DNA of 64,000 nt from Saccharina japonica (GCA_008828725.1 MEHQ01001076.1:682001-746000); one strand, 5' to 3'. Shown: positions 50,001 to 62,448, counted from the stretch's first letter. Made by a program: numbers and translations. Notes: generated by a model from the sequence alone, not told the origin.

Positions 50001-53000
50001 TATATATAACCTGTATGAGTATTCACAAAGTTGAATTTGTTTCGAGGGTCGTTTAGTGGGTGAAGAAGGTTTGGGTTATGTAGAACTTTCCCTAACCCGG
50101 GATCCTCAAGAAATTGATGAGCTATCCCTGCAGTACTGTCCCATACATATACTGCGACGGTGTAAGGGCCTGTTGTTCCATGGCTGTGCGACACTACATG
50201 AAGTCGTCGTCCCGGAGTGTTGCTGTGTTTCTAACCACAGCCTGAATCCACTTGTTGGTGCCCCGATGTTTGCTGCGACTGCCGAACTCGACCAACCTTA
50301 GACAAGAAATTCTGCGACTCAATCAAGTGCTGGGACGGCTATGCCCCCATCGACAACGCCGACAAAGTGAAGTGTAAGAAGGGCAAGTGCAAGGAGTCAC
50401 AGTGCTGCGACAAGGTCTGCTCCAGCTTCGACTGCCCTAAGTACTACTCCCCCGTGAAGGACTCCGACACGACGGTTTGCAAGAACGACGTGTGTACCGA
50501 AGATCAGTGCTGCGAGAAGGGTGAGGGGCATACCGCAAAGACACTACAACACTCCATAGAAAGCATCGTGTACACATATTTATATATTATCGTTATTAAT
50601 CCAGTAGACTGTTCTACTACTATCGCGATTCGCATAGTCTGCTCGTGATTTCGTGCCCGTACGTATGCATGTCATTCGTGGTTGTAACTCCATGCAAGCT
50701 TATCGGTATTCACGCCGGTACTGCGTGAAATGGAGGGTATATAATTGTATATAAGATACGAGTATCAGGTGGTTCTCGGCTTTTCAAGGTCGTTAAAGGC
50801 AACACCATATTACGACTGTAGCTTACATTGACGATGCGTATTTGCAGAAACGTGAAAAATTCGAGGAACCCTAAGCATAACCCTAACCCTTAGCGAAACA
50901 TGAATCAAAGATGGGACAAAACGTCAACGTAGAAAACGAAACATGTATACAGATATCATAGAATTGATGCGCCAAATATTTCTTAATTTCTGGAATGAAT
51001 CTATACTATGTCAAGTGGTGTGTTTTGCTTCACCTGCAAGCTACACGAGATATCATACATGGGTAGGGGGCTTACTCATTAATTACTTGCCTTAGGTGTT
51101 TGACCATTGATCTGGAACCTCGTTGAAGACGTAGCATGTATAAGGGGGGGGTGGTAAAAAACCAATTCAGCGAAAAAGGTACGCGATAGAAATTTACATA
51201 GGCACGGGTGGTAGTTTAATCGATTTCGACTACGAGGTGCGCGATAACGAAGCCATTATATTTCAAGGCATTGATTAGTTTTCACCTACAAGGCACACGA
51301 AATAGTCACTGCACCAATAGGTTGTGAAAATCCTTCAGGGGACTGCCGTGTGACTGCTGCAAGGAGGTAGCGGCCGTAGCTGTCCCTACACAACATCTAG
51401 TTGCTTCATCCCCTGCGACTATTAATAGTATGCACTCACACGCCCTGTCTCGTTGCAACTGACCACGAACGCAACGAAACCCCAGACGTTGTTACCTGCA
51501 AGGGCTTCAAGTGCTCCTACGGCTACGTTCTTATCCACGACCCTCACCGCAAGGAGTGTAAGCATGGCGAGTGCAAGGAGTCCGAGTGCTGCGACAAGGT
51601 CTGCTCCAGCTTCGACTGCCCTAAGAAATACTCCCCGGTGAAAGACGCCGACTCTACCGTCTGCAAGGACGACTACTGCACCAAAGAGCAGTGCTGCGAG
51701 AGGGGTGAGACTCGCCTCGCCAAAGACGTACAACATATTTAGAAAAGAACATTCAATATCGCAGAACACTGTTTCATTACCACAGAAGCTTGCAGCGTCT
51801 GCGCCTAGTTTCAGGATTTCTTGTTTACACGTCACCAGTGACGCAAGCTGCATGGGAATTATGTCGTATCCAAGATTTAGCGACATTGAAGGAATTCTGC
51901 GAACACGTTTGTATATATATTGTTCCTACGCTTTCGAGCACTGTGGTATTCATTATTCAGGTACATAGCGGCCGAAGTTGTTCCCGTATTCCGTTTCGTG
52001 ATTTGACATACCCCAGCCAAGACGGCCTAATACCCCACGTCTCGATGCGTCTTATTACAATGAATCCACAGACACGGTAACCTGTGAGGACTTCAAGTGC
52101 TCCTACGGCTACGCTTTGATCGGCAACGCTGACCACAAGGAGTGTAAGAGGAACAAGTGCAAGGAATCCGAGTGCTGCGACAAGGTCTGCTCCGGCTTCG
52201 ACTGCCCTAAACACTACGAGCTAGTACACGATCCCGACACCACCGTCTGCAAGAAAGACCACTGCACGAAAGACGAGTGCTGCGAGAGAAGTGAGACCCG
52301 TGCGAAAAAAACCCTGCCACAGTGTAGAAACCATATCGTATGCCCTCCAATATGACAGTCCGCCACTAAAATGCTATAGAGACTTGCGCCGTTAGCGAGC
52401 AATATCGCGTCGTTAATTTGTAGATGGCAAAATTGCAAAATACACTTCATGCAACAGCTTTTACATACAAGATTTGGGCGAGTGCACGACGCTTGCCTAA
52501 TGTCTACTGTCGGTTTCCTTCGTAACACTGTCATGTAAATGCTTCACGTGCACAACGGCAGTTGGTATACGAGATGTTGGGTCTTCGGTACCACTGAAGA
52601 CGCACGCTAGACCTTTTGTACGATAGGGAAACAATTGTTTGGCCGATTTGTTTATGAGCGACGGGATCCTCAACGTAAGCTCTTGCCCAAGTTCGCTAGA
52701 ATTAAGTTTTTCTTGTGTACATCCCGCTGGCTTCGACACACACATGCACCCTCGAATTGACACCCACCTGGGCCATTTTACTAAGTAGCCTGCTGGTTCA
52801 CTTATCAATCACTGCGTCCAGGGTCGGGTGGGGTACAGAGCATTGCAAGTAAGTATCCCCCAGAATCAAATAGTGTACCGCTACCAAAATATGCCTTTTT
52901 ACGGTAAGAGCGTGCTTGAAAAATGATGGGGCTACTCGCTTGAGGATATATACACGATTGAAATCATACCCGGCTTGAATACACAGATGCACACCTCAGC

Positions 53001-53906
53001 CGAGCTGTATTACGCTGGCCTGTGTTTGTCACGAAAATATGTTGTTACGATAATTATTCTGGATAAAAACTTAATATGGTGGTTGGAAATCTCATCCGCC
53101 AAACACAGTTTAGCTTTCAAGGCGGTATCAATATGGTACAGCACTGGCCAGCCAAAACACGGACTAACACCCGTATATCGTTCTTACTGACGATGATGCC
53201 GACGAAACAACAGACACGGTGACCTGTGAGGACTTCAAGTGCTCCTACGGCTACGCTCTAATCGACAAAGCGGACCGCAAGGAGTGTAAGCGGGGCAAGT
53301 GCAAGGAGTCAGAGTGCTGCGACAAGGTCTGCTCCGGCTTCGACTGCCCTAAACACTACGACCTGGTTCACGATGCTGACACTACCGTCTGCAAGGACGA
53401 CTACTGCACCAAAGAAGAGTGCTGCGAGAGGGGTGAGATTTATCCCCCCCAACGTTTTAACACCCATAAATAACTTGGCAGCCTGCTGACCAGGAGACCT
53501 TCCGTTTACTGCCGTACGGTTTCATGTAACAATACAGCACCAGCAAGCACCACCTCGGCTGTCCCACCCATTGTTATACCGATATATATGTACAATTCTT
53601 ACCCGGGACCCACTGATAATTCATATCAAACTGCTCCTGATATACTAACCCTGACAAATGTGTAAACTCTCAGATACGAAGTACTGCGACTCCGTCCACT
53701 GCCCGCACGGCCACACTCTCATCGACGACGCCGACCACGTCGAGTGTAAATCGGGCAAATGCAAGGAGTCCCAGTGCTGCAAACCAGTTTGCTCGTACTA
53801 CAAGTGCCCTAAGCACTACTCCCTGAAGGACGACTCGGACAAGATCAAATGCCACTCCACCGGGTGCACCACCGACAAGTGTTGCGACTACCACTGTGAG
53901 TATTAG
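46934..53906 (+). CDS. Gene B: secreted tandem-repeat cysteine-rich protein (multi-exon)
   Basis: Paralog of gene A with the same plan. Exons: 46,934-47,012 (signal peptide), 47,574-47,623 (acidic RGRR segment), 48,022-48,238 (first repeat, phase 0-1), then phase 1-1 repeats 48,707-48,925, 50,302-50,520, 51,486-51,704, 52,072-52,290, 53,214-53,432 and 53,674-53,895. All seven repeats keep 12 Cys in the spacing C-x4-C-x14-C-x4-C-x4-CC, twice. The spliced frame stays open throughout, giving about 550 residues. Introns are 400-1,400 nt, longer than in gene A. The last exon either stops at TAG 53,904-53,906 (ending CCDYHCEY) or uses the CACT|GTGAGT donor at 53,896, which gene A shares. Likely extracellular and disulphide-rich; function unknown. 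The exon set looks intact, so this is the better of the two for defining the family. Confidence 0.82.
47574..47623 (+). CDS. Gene B exon 2: acidic pro-segment with RGRR site
   Basis: Acceptor TTGCACCAG| and donor AAG|GTATGA, 50 nt, phase 1 in, phase 0 out, encoding EGNDELGLRGRRTTTK. The GLRGRRTT core is identical to gene A, two residues being absent near the end. A longer open frame in another register overlaps it but would break the phase chain. Confidence 0.74.
48022..48238 (+). CDS. Gene B exon 3: first Cys-rich repeat
   Basis: Acceptor CGGCAG|, donor AAGG|GTGAGA, 217 nt, phase 0-1. Starts WVYCDSFKC. Like gene A exons 3a and 3b it is two bases shorter at the 5' end than later repeats, which fits the phase-0 end of exon 2. 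Confidence 0.85.
48707..48925 (+). CDS. Gene B exon 4: Cys-rich repeat
   Basis: Acceptor CCTCAG|, donor AAGG|GTGAGA, 219 nt, phase 1-1, 12 Cys. The second half reads FDCPKTHSPIEDSD where most units have PKYY or PKHY. Confidence 0.86.
50302..50520 (+). CDS. Gene B exon 5: Cys-rich repeat
   Basis: Acceptor CCTTAG|, donor AAGG|GTGAGG, 219 nt, phase 1-1, 12 Cys. The first half starts FCDSIKCWDGY. The preceding intron is the longest between repeats (about 1.4 kb). Confidence 0.86.
50869..50893. repeat. Short telomere-like CCCTAA run
   Basis: CCCTAAGCATAACCCTAACC then CTTAG, inside gene B intron 5. Only about three units, two imperfect; could be a chance run. Confidence 0.35.
51486..51704 (+). 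CDS. Gene B exon 6: Cys-rich repeat
   Basis: Acceptor ACCCCAG|, donor AGGG|GTGAGA, 219 nt, phase 1-1, 12 Cys. Starts VTCKGFKCSYGY. The opposite strand is also open here, which is a shadow. Confidence 0.86.
52072..52290 (+). CDS. Gene B exon 7: Cys-rich repeat
   Basis: Acceptor TCCACAG|, donor AGAA|GTGAGA, 219 nt, phase 1-1, 12 Cys. Very close to exon 8 (both start DTVTCEDFKCSYGYALI), which suggests a recent duplication of that pair. Confidence 0.86.
53214..53432 (+). CDS. Gene B exon 8: Cys-rich repeat
   Basis: Acceptor CAACAG|, donor AGGG|GTGAGA, 219 nt, phase 1-1, 12 Cys. Sister of exon 7. Confidence 0.86.
53674..53895 (+). CDS. Gene B exon 9: last Cys-rich repeat, variant type
   Basis: Acceptor CTCTCAG|, 222 nt, then CACT|GTGAGT. 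The second half differs from internal repeats: the acidic DAD is followed by KIKCHSTGCTTDKCC, then DYHC. Gene A exon 8 shares KIKC, GCTTDKCC and YHC, so a special last-repeat type is conserved. Either the protein ends at TAG 53,904-53,906 or the frame continues in an unfound exon. Confidence 0.83.
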
Positions 53907-56900
53907 TACTATTAAGAGTAAATACTGTATCGTCTGAAGCCCTTATAACATTCACAGCCCCCCCCGTTTTTCCGAAGTAGGAATATCTCTTTTATGGTGA
54001 TCTAGCTTGATTAGCCTCGAAACCTACTAACATAGCCTATTCGGGCATCAACCCCTGGTATCTTGTGCGGTCACATATTTTAATACAAAGTCGACGGCAG
54101 GAAGCAACTGAGGTGGATGTAAAACATTCGGCTCGAAGTGCAGAGGGTAGAACGTATAGCACTCGTTTCGCGATGAAGGGCATGGCATATGTCCTAGCGC
54201 GGAGGGGGGATAAGAGTAGAGCCTGAGCCTGCCCCGTGACACTGGATGAATTGCGACTAAGGAGAGAGAAGGGAAAGGACGAAGATTACCAATGACAAAT
54301 AAACAAACAAACCTGTGGCAATTCCTTCTTGTTGAATACGCTGACTGTGCCAATTTTACGTATGTAAATGATGTTGTCCTACGCTAGGGGTGACTCCGAT
54401 TATCCGAGGCTCTCCACTAGACGAGCTGTCACTCTCACACAAACACCTGTCGTAGACATTTCAACTGCATTTTCCATTGTTTTAACAATTAGTACTTACG
54501 AGAAACAAACTGTAGAAGGCGCGAATGTTTCGCCGAAAGGTGCCCCGTCCATTTTTCAACCACTGTCGTCGAAGTTCGTGGAGACGTACAAAACAGTAAA
54601 GCAAACCTCGTACCGGACGCTTCCAATGCCGTGCGGGGTCCGACATGGTGTATCATTTGCTTTAAATCTTAGCACGTACGACGCACAAACTGAAGTAGGA
54701 GGGTGGCAGCACCATCTAAAGTCAATATAACTGATCCGGTCCGAACTGTTTCGCAATATCCGGCACGCGGAACACGTGGAAAAGTCAAGAAAATTGCCAG
54801 ATGAGTCGTAGTGGCATAGGCAAACACACAATACGCGGAAAACTTTGCATCCATCGGTTGTAACCCCACAAGACCTTCCGATCAAACGAACCAGTGCAGT
54901 GGATTGCGTGGCTTCCAAACTAAGGCCCACCGAAGACTCGTGTACCTGTTAACAGTTTTATACCATCTTGATAACATAACAGGATACGGCAAGCCCCTGT
55001 GGCTGAAGACAACGGACAAAGGGAACGGTGTCCCAACGAGCTTCGAAGATAAGCGTGTTGTGGCGCGCGGAGTACGAAAGCGTCTGCGTTGTGTAACGTC
55101 GTTGACTAAGAACAAAACATGATTTTCGACGGCTGTATTGCGGAGTGGTGGCCGAAGGCTTGCGATCGGGCTGCTTTCGATCTATAGCATTGCTTGTTGA
55201 AATAAACACGATGGAGTTTGGACAAGATGTAACATTTTCGCTTTTCTGTTGCAACATTCGACCGACGCTGTTCGACGAGAACCGGTCCGATTGTAGTTGA
55301 AACATACCCGATTCTTACATATGCTGTGGAGAGACAGATGCTCCCTCCCGGTGTATCCTGAAACCTGTTCAGGTTCATTCTGGGAAATTGGTGCCTTGAC
55401 ATTATAGATTCGAGGGTACGGTGTAACTAGGGGATAAGTGGTATATTTCACTGATATAATTCAGGTTACTGTAACTATTTTCTTGATATCAGGTACGTGT
55501 TCACCTGTCGGTATGGATGCATTCCGCATATGGTTTGCACGTAGCCCGGCGTAGTATCAACGGAGTTACTACAGAATAGGCGTTTTCCGCAGACGTCTCA
55601 CGTGCATACGCTTATGCTGGGACTACAGTAGGTTACCCCGTTCGAGATTATGCTTGATAAAGAGGATGTGTATTGCTACACCTTGTCGGCCTTGTGTATT
55701 GTGAACGTTTGTCGGTTGCTTCGTCGGACGAACCAGGCGAATTCACTGGTGTTTGTTTTTGTAGACTGTATGGTTGGCGTTTCCGGTTTTAGGATGCAGG
55801 TACACCGGTTTCCTTGCTGAACGACAAACCATATGTGTTCGATCACGCCTTCGCGTATGGGCTGTACTGCTAAGTATATTGGTGGTTGGGATGCAGTCAC
55901 GTCGGCTATCCTACCGAACGCAGGCTATAGGTATGCGTTCGGACTTCCGCGTGCATCCTGTTCTTCTGGGTTTACTGACGTTGAAGGTGGAGGCTCCTCA
56001 GTTCCCTCATTACATGACGCACGATGTGTACCCGCTGAAACTTTCACGGGAGGCTGTACTGCTGGCTTGGCCGGAGTTGGAACTCTGGCTCGTCCGTTGC
56101 CGTTTAGAACAAAAACAGATATAGGCGATCGGCCTTTCGCGCGCAACCTGTACGGTTTGTTTTAGATGTTTTTAGGATGCCGGCCCCTTGGTTCCATTAT
56201 TCAACGACAAAGCACATGTACCCACTGGTGATTTCGCAGGTAGACTCTACCGTCGTGTTTGAACAGGTTTGGGACACATGTTTGTCGGTTGCCGCTGGGA
56301 AAGCACGCATATGTACCTGTTAGGGAGTTCGGGTGTAGCCTGGGAGGTTGGGTTTACCTATATTAGAGGGTGAAGTTTTATCAGTTCCCCTATTGAACGA
56401 CAAGCCAATTGCATTCGCTGGTGTTTCGGGGTCAACTGCTGTACCGATGGGTTTCCCGATGTTAAGGATGTAGGCTCGTCGGCTGCCGTTTGGTCCCAAG
56501 TGTCATCCTTCGGGGGTTCGGATCCAGCCTGTACTGTGGCGTTTGCTTGTGCCTAGAAAACAGGTTCGTTCGTTTCCTGGTTCAACGACAGGCTAGTTAC
56601 TACTTCTTGGTGTAGCATCACGACTCCACTGCTACTCCTGCAGGTTTTCAGAGCATAACTCAGTTGGATTCGACCTGAGTTTTCGCTGGTAGGTTGGAGA
56701 CGGTTGTACATTACTGTATTGAATGCTATGTATAAGGGGACTTCGATTGAGATTGACGTACATACTACAGAATGTACAGTCCTTTCAGATATTGTCAGTC
56801 GGGTGTGGATACTCCGTGCGTATGGACGGGTTTTCAACCACGTCAGGTTTGGGGTTTCAATACCCAAGAATACTGCAGCCGTCCAACTACATGTGGACCA

Positions 56901-57828
56901 AGCACAACCACGAGGAGATAATGAATGTATTAAATAATCGTTCGAGACCTATTGCAGGGGGCCGTTGAAACCACAGCTCTACAGTGCAGTTGTGGGACAT
57001 CTTAACACCAGCCCACGATACGGCTGACGTGCGCTCTCTATATATCTTTTTGCATGCATGTGAAGGTAGGGGCTTATGTTATCTGAGAGATTATGAACGA
57101 GAAGTACCCCAACACACTCATATTTACTACGGAGAAATGTCGTCGACGGCAGAGACTATAGCTGCCTCCCACCTGTGACCATACATGCAGCAATTAATTG
57201 AAATCTATTGGCAAGGAGCGCCATAAGCAGACTGACACTTAACTGCATAACGACGAAACGGCTGATGCGAACTCACCGCATCTAGTTTGAAGTTAGGGTT
57301 AATACCTGAACGCTCTTGTTTGTTCTAACCCAAGACCTGTGTAATACACAACCCATGTTCAACTAGGAAACGACGTCGCCTACAGAACTTTGGTCGGGCA
57401 CCCACGGTCACGGTCTTACCTATTTCGTCGGAAATTGACAATTTTCGGCGAGGAGAGCTGTACGCATTTTAGTCGAGTTTTTGGCTCACAGTACGTCTTT
57501 ATTGTCTGTTATAAATGTCTATAGCACATGTTATGTACTCTTCTTGTCCTTATTGGTTGTTGTCTATGTCTAACTTCTTTGTTTGTTATTTATTCCCATC
57601 TCATTTACTGTATTCGCCCTTCCGTATCCCTAGTCGTAACTCAGATCCCTTGGTCACACAGTAGGCTATTCTCTCTCCTCCCCCACTACGGTTCTTGCCT
57701 TGATTTTTATCGCGCAGAGGGTTCAGCCTTCCCAACGTTCGTCGATTTTCGACGATTAATGCTAACTCACGCACTCGCGTTTTCCGCTAGTCAAGATATT
57801 TTTTGCGAGAAAATGTCCCTACGAGCAT
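53907..57828. other. No firm gene
   Basis: The open frame 54,368-54,730 contains two similar pieces (FSIVLTISTYEKQTVEG and VSFALNLSTYDAQTEVGG), an internal repeat of about 180 bp, but lacks other support. A possible polyadenylation signal AATAAA lies at 54,298. Otherwise only short overlapping frames. Confidence 0.4.
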
Positions 57829-57904
57829 GCACTTGGCGGGGCTCGAACTCGCAAACTTGACGCTAACAGGCTTTGTGGTTACCTGCTAGCCCACCGGGGC
57901 GACC
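57829..57904 (-). ncRNA. tRNA-like sequence, probable SINE head or tRNA pseudogene
   Basis: On the minus strand 76 nt read like a tRNA: GGTCGCC start, a GTGG...CCAC D-arm around GCTAGCAGG, and GCGAG-TTCGAGC-CCCGC as a T-arm with a B-box-like GAGTTCGAGCC. The acceptor ends do not pair and no good anticodon arm forms. It is therefore unlikely to be a working tRNA; tRNA-derived SINE heads look like this. Confidence 0.5.
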
Positions 57905-59659
57905 GGCATAACTGAAGGATTTCATTTGTTACCTACACAGGAAGTGATCATCACCAGTGTATTGGTGACGAAGTGATAACTTCAAGATAGCACGCCTCTG
58001 GTCTTACTTACTCTCACCCAATGAATGTTTTCGGTGTCGAGCGCAATGAATGGCAAAACTGCAACATGTTTTGAGCACCTACATTATTATCGGCTTGAGT
58101 ATCTCCATGCAGCAGTTGCCGACGACACAGCTGACATGCACCCTCTTTGTCTGCAATGTTCACATCCATGTTGCTCTGAGCACTTTTGTTTTGTTTTGCT
58201 GCACTGAAATTCAACAGCAACATCAGTTTGTCAGCGAAAAGTATTTACGTCGCCTACACCAGCCATAATACACTCCCGTCGTATTTATCTACAACCACAA
58301 GCAGTGTCACGAAACATTTGGCCTCACTTTGGCCTCACGTTTGTGAATGCAACACAGCCATGGAGTCTCTTCGCTCCCTTCCACAGTGCATATTTCCCCG
58401 AAAAACGAACAAAAGGTTCGACACATTAGTATTTTGCATGCTGCACCAACGTCGTCGCTTTACACCTCGGTCGCCCGACCACGATATTAATCACTTGTTA
58501 GAAACGGACAGTATTCACCGTCGACAGCAATAGTGGAATTAGTCCTATTGATGTGCCTTCAGTACAGCAGTTAAGGATATTAATTCCTGCCTACAACAAG
58601 TGGTGCCCACTCTCCCTGTCTATTGGATTTGAGCATATATATGGTACCTTCTGAGTTTTCTCGTCTACAGTTTTGTTTTTAAATCTATAGGACCGAATAT
58701 ATCCCCCTATTGTGACTGGTTTGGTTTGACAATTTCCAAAGCCGCCAACAACCACCGCCAACAAACGGTTTTACCGGCCGGGTAAAACCAAGAAATTGGA
58801 CCGAGTTTGCGGAGGTACGTACAGTAGACAATAAATGAGTGCATGTTAAAAACATTAAACGTATTTTCACCTGTGGCAATCGCATCCGCTTGAAGAACCA
58901 AAGTAAAGCCCAGCAGCCGAAGGGGCTGCGACCCCAATGTTAGAGATGGGTCGAGCCCTCAAGCCATGGCATATTAATCTTAAGGGTACAGGGCTGGGTC
59001 TCAACTTACGGCAAGGCGCTCGGAATTCGATGGCTCGAGTCGAGCCCGTACCCGCGTGTTCCTGCCGAAGCTGGCCTAGAGTATGCGACAGCACCGGTGC
59101 CGCTTGCTTTACCGGTACACTTACTGTATTTAGCTCCTTCGTAAGGAGTTTGAGGCATTCGATGGGACGCTTCGACAAGGGGTTCCCCTTCTTCTCTTGG
59201 AGCGTCTCAACTCTCCCCATTACCGAGCTGCTCTCGTAGGACAACCCGCAACTTTGACACGAAACACTTCCCAATGGATTATGTCGCTTTCCGCTTGGCG
59301 CCGCCGCTTTCGGGGGAGCGAACGGTACCATACCCGAGGACCACCCGTGGTGTAATTCACCTCTCCAAGCCACATATTTATACGCACGAAGTGTCGATAT
59401 TACGTAGGGGAACGAAATGGTAGCTTACCCGTAAACATTTTCTGATATGTTACGTTACGCCCAAACCGTGATTACGCACGGTATTATGTCTGCGAAGAAC
59501 AATATATCGTTCATCACGTACCAAATAGTACGCATACCAAATAATTGAGTGGTAATTAGGGGGGTGGCGAAATATAATATCTAATGACTGCAGCTACTTA
59601 ATAACAGTGTGAGTTTATCAATTTACACAAAAGAGGGACAACATGTGTATCTGTCGAAA
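57905..59659. other. No firm gene
   Basis: A 168-codon minus-strand open frame (58,867-59,373) includes CQSCGLSYES and a Lys/Glu-rich stretch, but frames of this length arise by chance in this window, and its opposite strand is also open for 100 codons. Not called. Confidence 0.35.
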
Positions 59660-61500
59660 CATACTTGTGTAACGGGGTTATCCTACACGAGGTCCGGATT
59701 GCCTCCAACCGGGGGTCGTCGATAGAATCCCCGTATAATGTCGGTTTTTGTCAGGAAGTAATATTAGCTTACCGTATCCCTTCGGCCCAACAAGAGTTTG
59801 TCAACACCGAAATGCGGTCCTTTATTGATCGGGGATGCGGGCAGAGGTTAGAGATCGTGACGACCAGAAATGCCGGCGGCTGGTCCAGGCACTGTCCGTT
59901 GAAGATACCAAGCCAACATTGATTTACGACGCTGGACCGCTGAAAACACCTGTGTTAACGGATCCCCCTTGCGAGAGACACGGAAGCAGGAGTTGCAAAC
60001 GTAGCTTCAGAGGGCTGTTTTCTAGGTTCTTCAGACGGTTATCTCGCTTTCCTCTGTAGTTTGCTGCATCCTGCCTCATGGTCGCTATTTGAGTTTCCAT
60101 ACCGGGGAGTAGTTAACTTGTAGTGTATTTAGCCGACTTCAATTCTGGAACCTTCCCTCGAAGGGAATATCAGCCCTGGTATACATGGATGATGCATGGT
60201 TGAGAAACGTCCTGTCCACACACGCGCCATCTGTAGGGCCGAAACGGCTGGTGGCGGCGGACGCGATTCAGTTGCAATGTTGTTATTGTTCAGGGGCATA
60301 AGTTTCCTGAGCGTTAAGAAGTGCGATCTCCGACCGACGCGAAAGTAAAGGTGACTGCAGATGCCGCACGGACACGTTTTTCATCCTTCATCACAATATA
60401 GAGGCGCTGTAACGCCTAATGCCCGTCTTTCTGCATCCTTGCAAGTTGTGCTCTCGTTCTCTGGTCGCGGGGAAATGTTGAGTGTGAAGGTAGCGATTCA
60501 TCAAGCATCTATGTGGATCCATGCCAGTTTGCGGCACTATATGAGTTGGACTAATCCGGCCGCCGTAGAACCGACCTGACGCACGATTCGCAGGCAGACC
60601 TGTTGCGAGACATTACGCAGTAGATGCGGATCACGGTATCTTCTCACGCAATACCATGACGGTGGGCGACTGATGAGTCCTCCATCAGCTGGGAGGCCAT
60701 CATCGACGCCGGCGATGGGAAAATGTCGCTTGGTGGACAGTTGTTCAGGGGAGTAGTGATACCATCATATCACCAGTGAGCACTGCAACGCCCTCTAACA
60801 CATGCTGAGGCCATTGTGCAAGCGGTACCCCGAGTCGCTGCGTCGCACTCGGAGTTTCGTAAACGTCGACACCCAATTGCTTGTGGGCGCGTTTAGGAAA
60901 GGACGAGCCCGACAACACGTCACCCATGCGTCGATGATACAGCTATTCAATATGCAGGTGGGATACGACGTCCGGATGACGGTGCAGAGGACACTGACCG
61001 CGTCGAAAGCAGTTGAAATCGCCCTCTGGGGTCCGTCGCGGGAGTCGGTTGTTCGATTGCACCCGGGTTCCTTCCAGTTGATGTGGAACTATGTCGGTCC
61101 GTTCACCATCGACCTTATTACTCACTCAATGTATGGACAGGCAGTTCCCCAACGCCTTTGTTGGTTACCCTGTTTCTTTCAATTCCTTCGCGCGGGATCT
61201 TTGGGCGTAGATGTGTTAGAGCAACATATTTCACGCATGCCAATACCGACGAACCCGCGTTTTCGATATGCATTATGCCCCCCCCCCCTGATGATGGTAT
61301 GACATATAGTACATTTTTCTGGCGAGTGCAAGGCGCACGGAGTTACTATATACCCCACACACGATCTTACTGGCTCTCGTTAGTACAACCAGACTCGATT
61401 CGATGGCTCGCAGTAACCTGTAAGTCGGTGGAGAGGGAATTGAAATGTCCCGTGTTAGACGAGAGGCTCACGACTACTACGGAGGGTGGTTGTTAGTAGT
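59660..61500 (+). mobile_element. Broken DIRS-like retroelement (fossil)
   Basis: Three parts lie in the order expected of a DIRS-type polyprotein. About 59,660-60,060 resembles the start of a reverse transcriptase (AQQEFVNTEMRSFIDRG; KPTLIYDAGPLK). About 60,780-61,160 resembles its RNase H and following tail (VDTQLLVGAFRKGRARQH; GPFTIDLI). About 61,180-61,490 resembles the tail end typical of these elements (GVDVLEQHI; PPPDD; GARSYYIPHTRSYW). It is broken, with several breaks, and old. No tyrosine recombinase part and no terminal repeats were identified. Family assignment is from remembered DIRS/Ngaro-type patterns. Confidence 0.6.
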
Positions 61501-61934
61501 AACCGGGAATAATTCGAGTAATACTTTAATTGAACGAACAAGGCTTGGCTTGAATGAAAGTTATCTATCAGGTCATTCGCCGTATATACTTCGTTATTTC
61601 TCATGTTCATTGTTTCGAGAAATAATGAAGATTTTGTATATTTTTCACATTTGAGAAAATTGCAGAAACATCGACTTACTCCACTGCAAAGCACATAACT
61701 AACCCAATATATGTTTGTTTGCAACGGAGTAGGGCGCAATTGAATGTTGATGGCCCGGCGATTCCGGCAATGATATGTGCAGGGCACACATAATTATACA
61801 CGTCGATAATTGGGCATTTCCCCCAAGTTACAAAGCGTTTGTTGAAATTTTCTCAAAAATTGAAAATTGAACGGACTCCACTGCTGTGAGGCAGAAAAGT
61901 CATCACATCGTGGTTTGTGTGTGACAAGCAAGGG
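61501..61934. other. No gene seen
   Basis: A/T-rich stretch between the retroelement remains and the minus-strand exon; nothing recognisable. Confidence 0.5.
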
Positions 61935-62123
61935 CTAAAATGAACGGCGTGCTTCTTCCTGCCCAACGGCTTGAGTCGGCCAGCGTTCCTTGGAGTCCGC
62001 CTTAGCAGCGTCGACGGCAGCCTTGGCAGCAGCATTAAGTGTGGCCTTTGCGAGTCTCGCGGCTTTCATCTGCTCCGCCTTCAAATTTTTCACCAAGGGC
62101 AGTCGTTGGGCATCACCTCTAAC
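61935..62123 (-). CDS. Probable last exon of a minus-strand gene, Ala/Lys-rich
   Basis: Minus strand: acceptor ACATAG| at 62,124, then 62 codons and TAG at 61,935-61,937. The middle reads MKAARLAKATLNAAAKAAVD followed by AAKADSKERW, an Ala/Lys-rich, probably helical stretch with strong coding look; one frame only. Rest of the gene would lie at higher coordinates. A further minus-strand piece near 62,135-62,215 reads as a hydrophobic helix (AAYTTISALLGATGLAVAVV) in another register; I could not join them. Confidence 0.42.
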   Translation of the reverse strand, partial: VRGDAQRLPLVKNLKAEQMKAARLAKATLNAAAKAAVDAAKADSKERWPTQAVGQEEARRSF

Positions 62124-62437
62124 CTATGTTCCCTCCGTCATCCCCGAGAGTGCAACACCACAGCAACGGCGAGACCAGTAGCACCCAGTAGCGCCGAGAT
62201 GGTGGTGTAGGCAGCAGCCAAACGAGGTGTCTGTCTTGAGGAGGGTGTAGCTCAAGCAGTACAGTGACGAACACGATTCGCCCTCTTGTACGAGTTTGCC
62301 CGCATTGTTGGGTGTTCCAAGGGCGCACAAAAAAAACATTTCGACACCACACACCCAAAAACTTTATTTTGGACCTCTCAAGGGGGGAGGGGGGGTACGA
62401 CGGACCCACCCCCCACCTCATAACGCCACACAATATC

Positions 62438-62448
62438 CTATATAAAAC
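62438..62448 (+). promoter_or_regulatory. Possible TATA box of the 62,573 gene
   Basis: CTATATAAAAC lies about 130 bp before the ATG at 62,573, with a second CCTATATAATA at about 62,464. Spacing suits a promoter with a short 5' leader; no other support. Confidence 0.4.

Noticed and set aside
62241-62285. GAGGGTG ... CGCCCTC hairpin around TAGCTCAAGCAG, a mini-tRNA look
   Set aside because: Only 45 nt with no T-arm or anticodon arm; a chance stem is enough.
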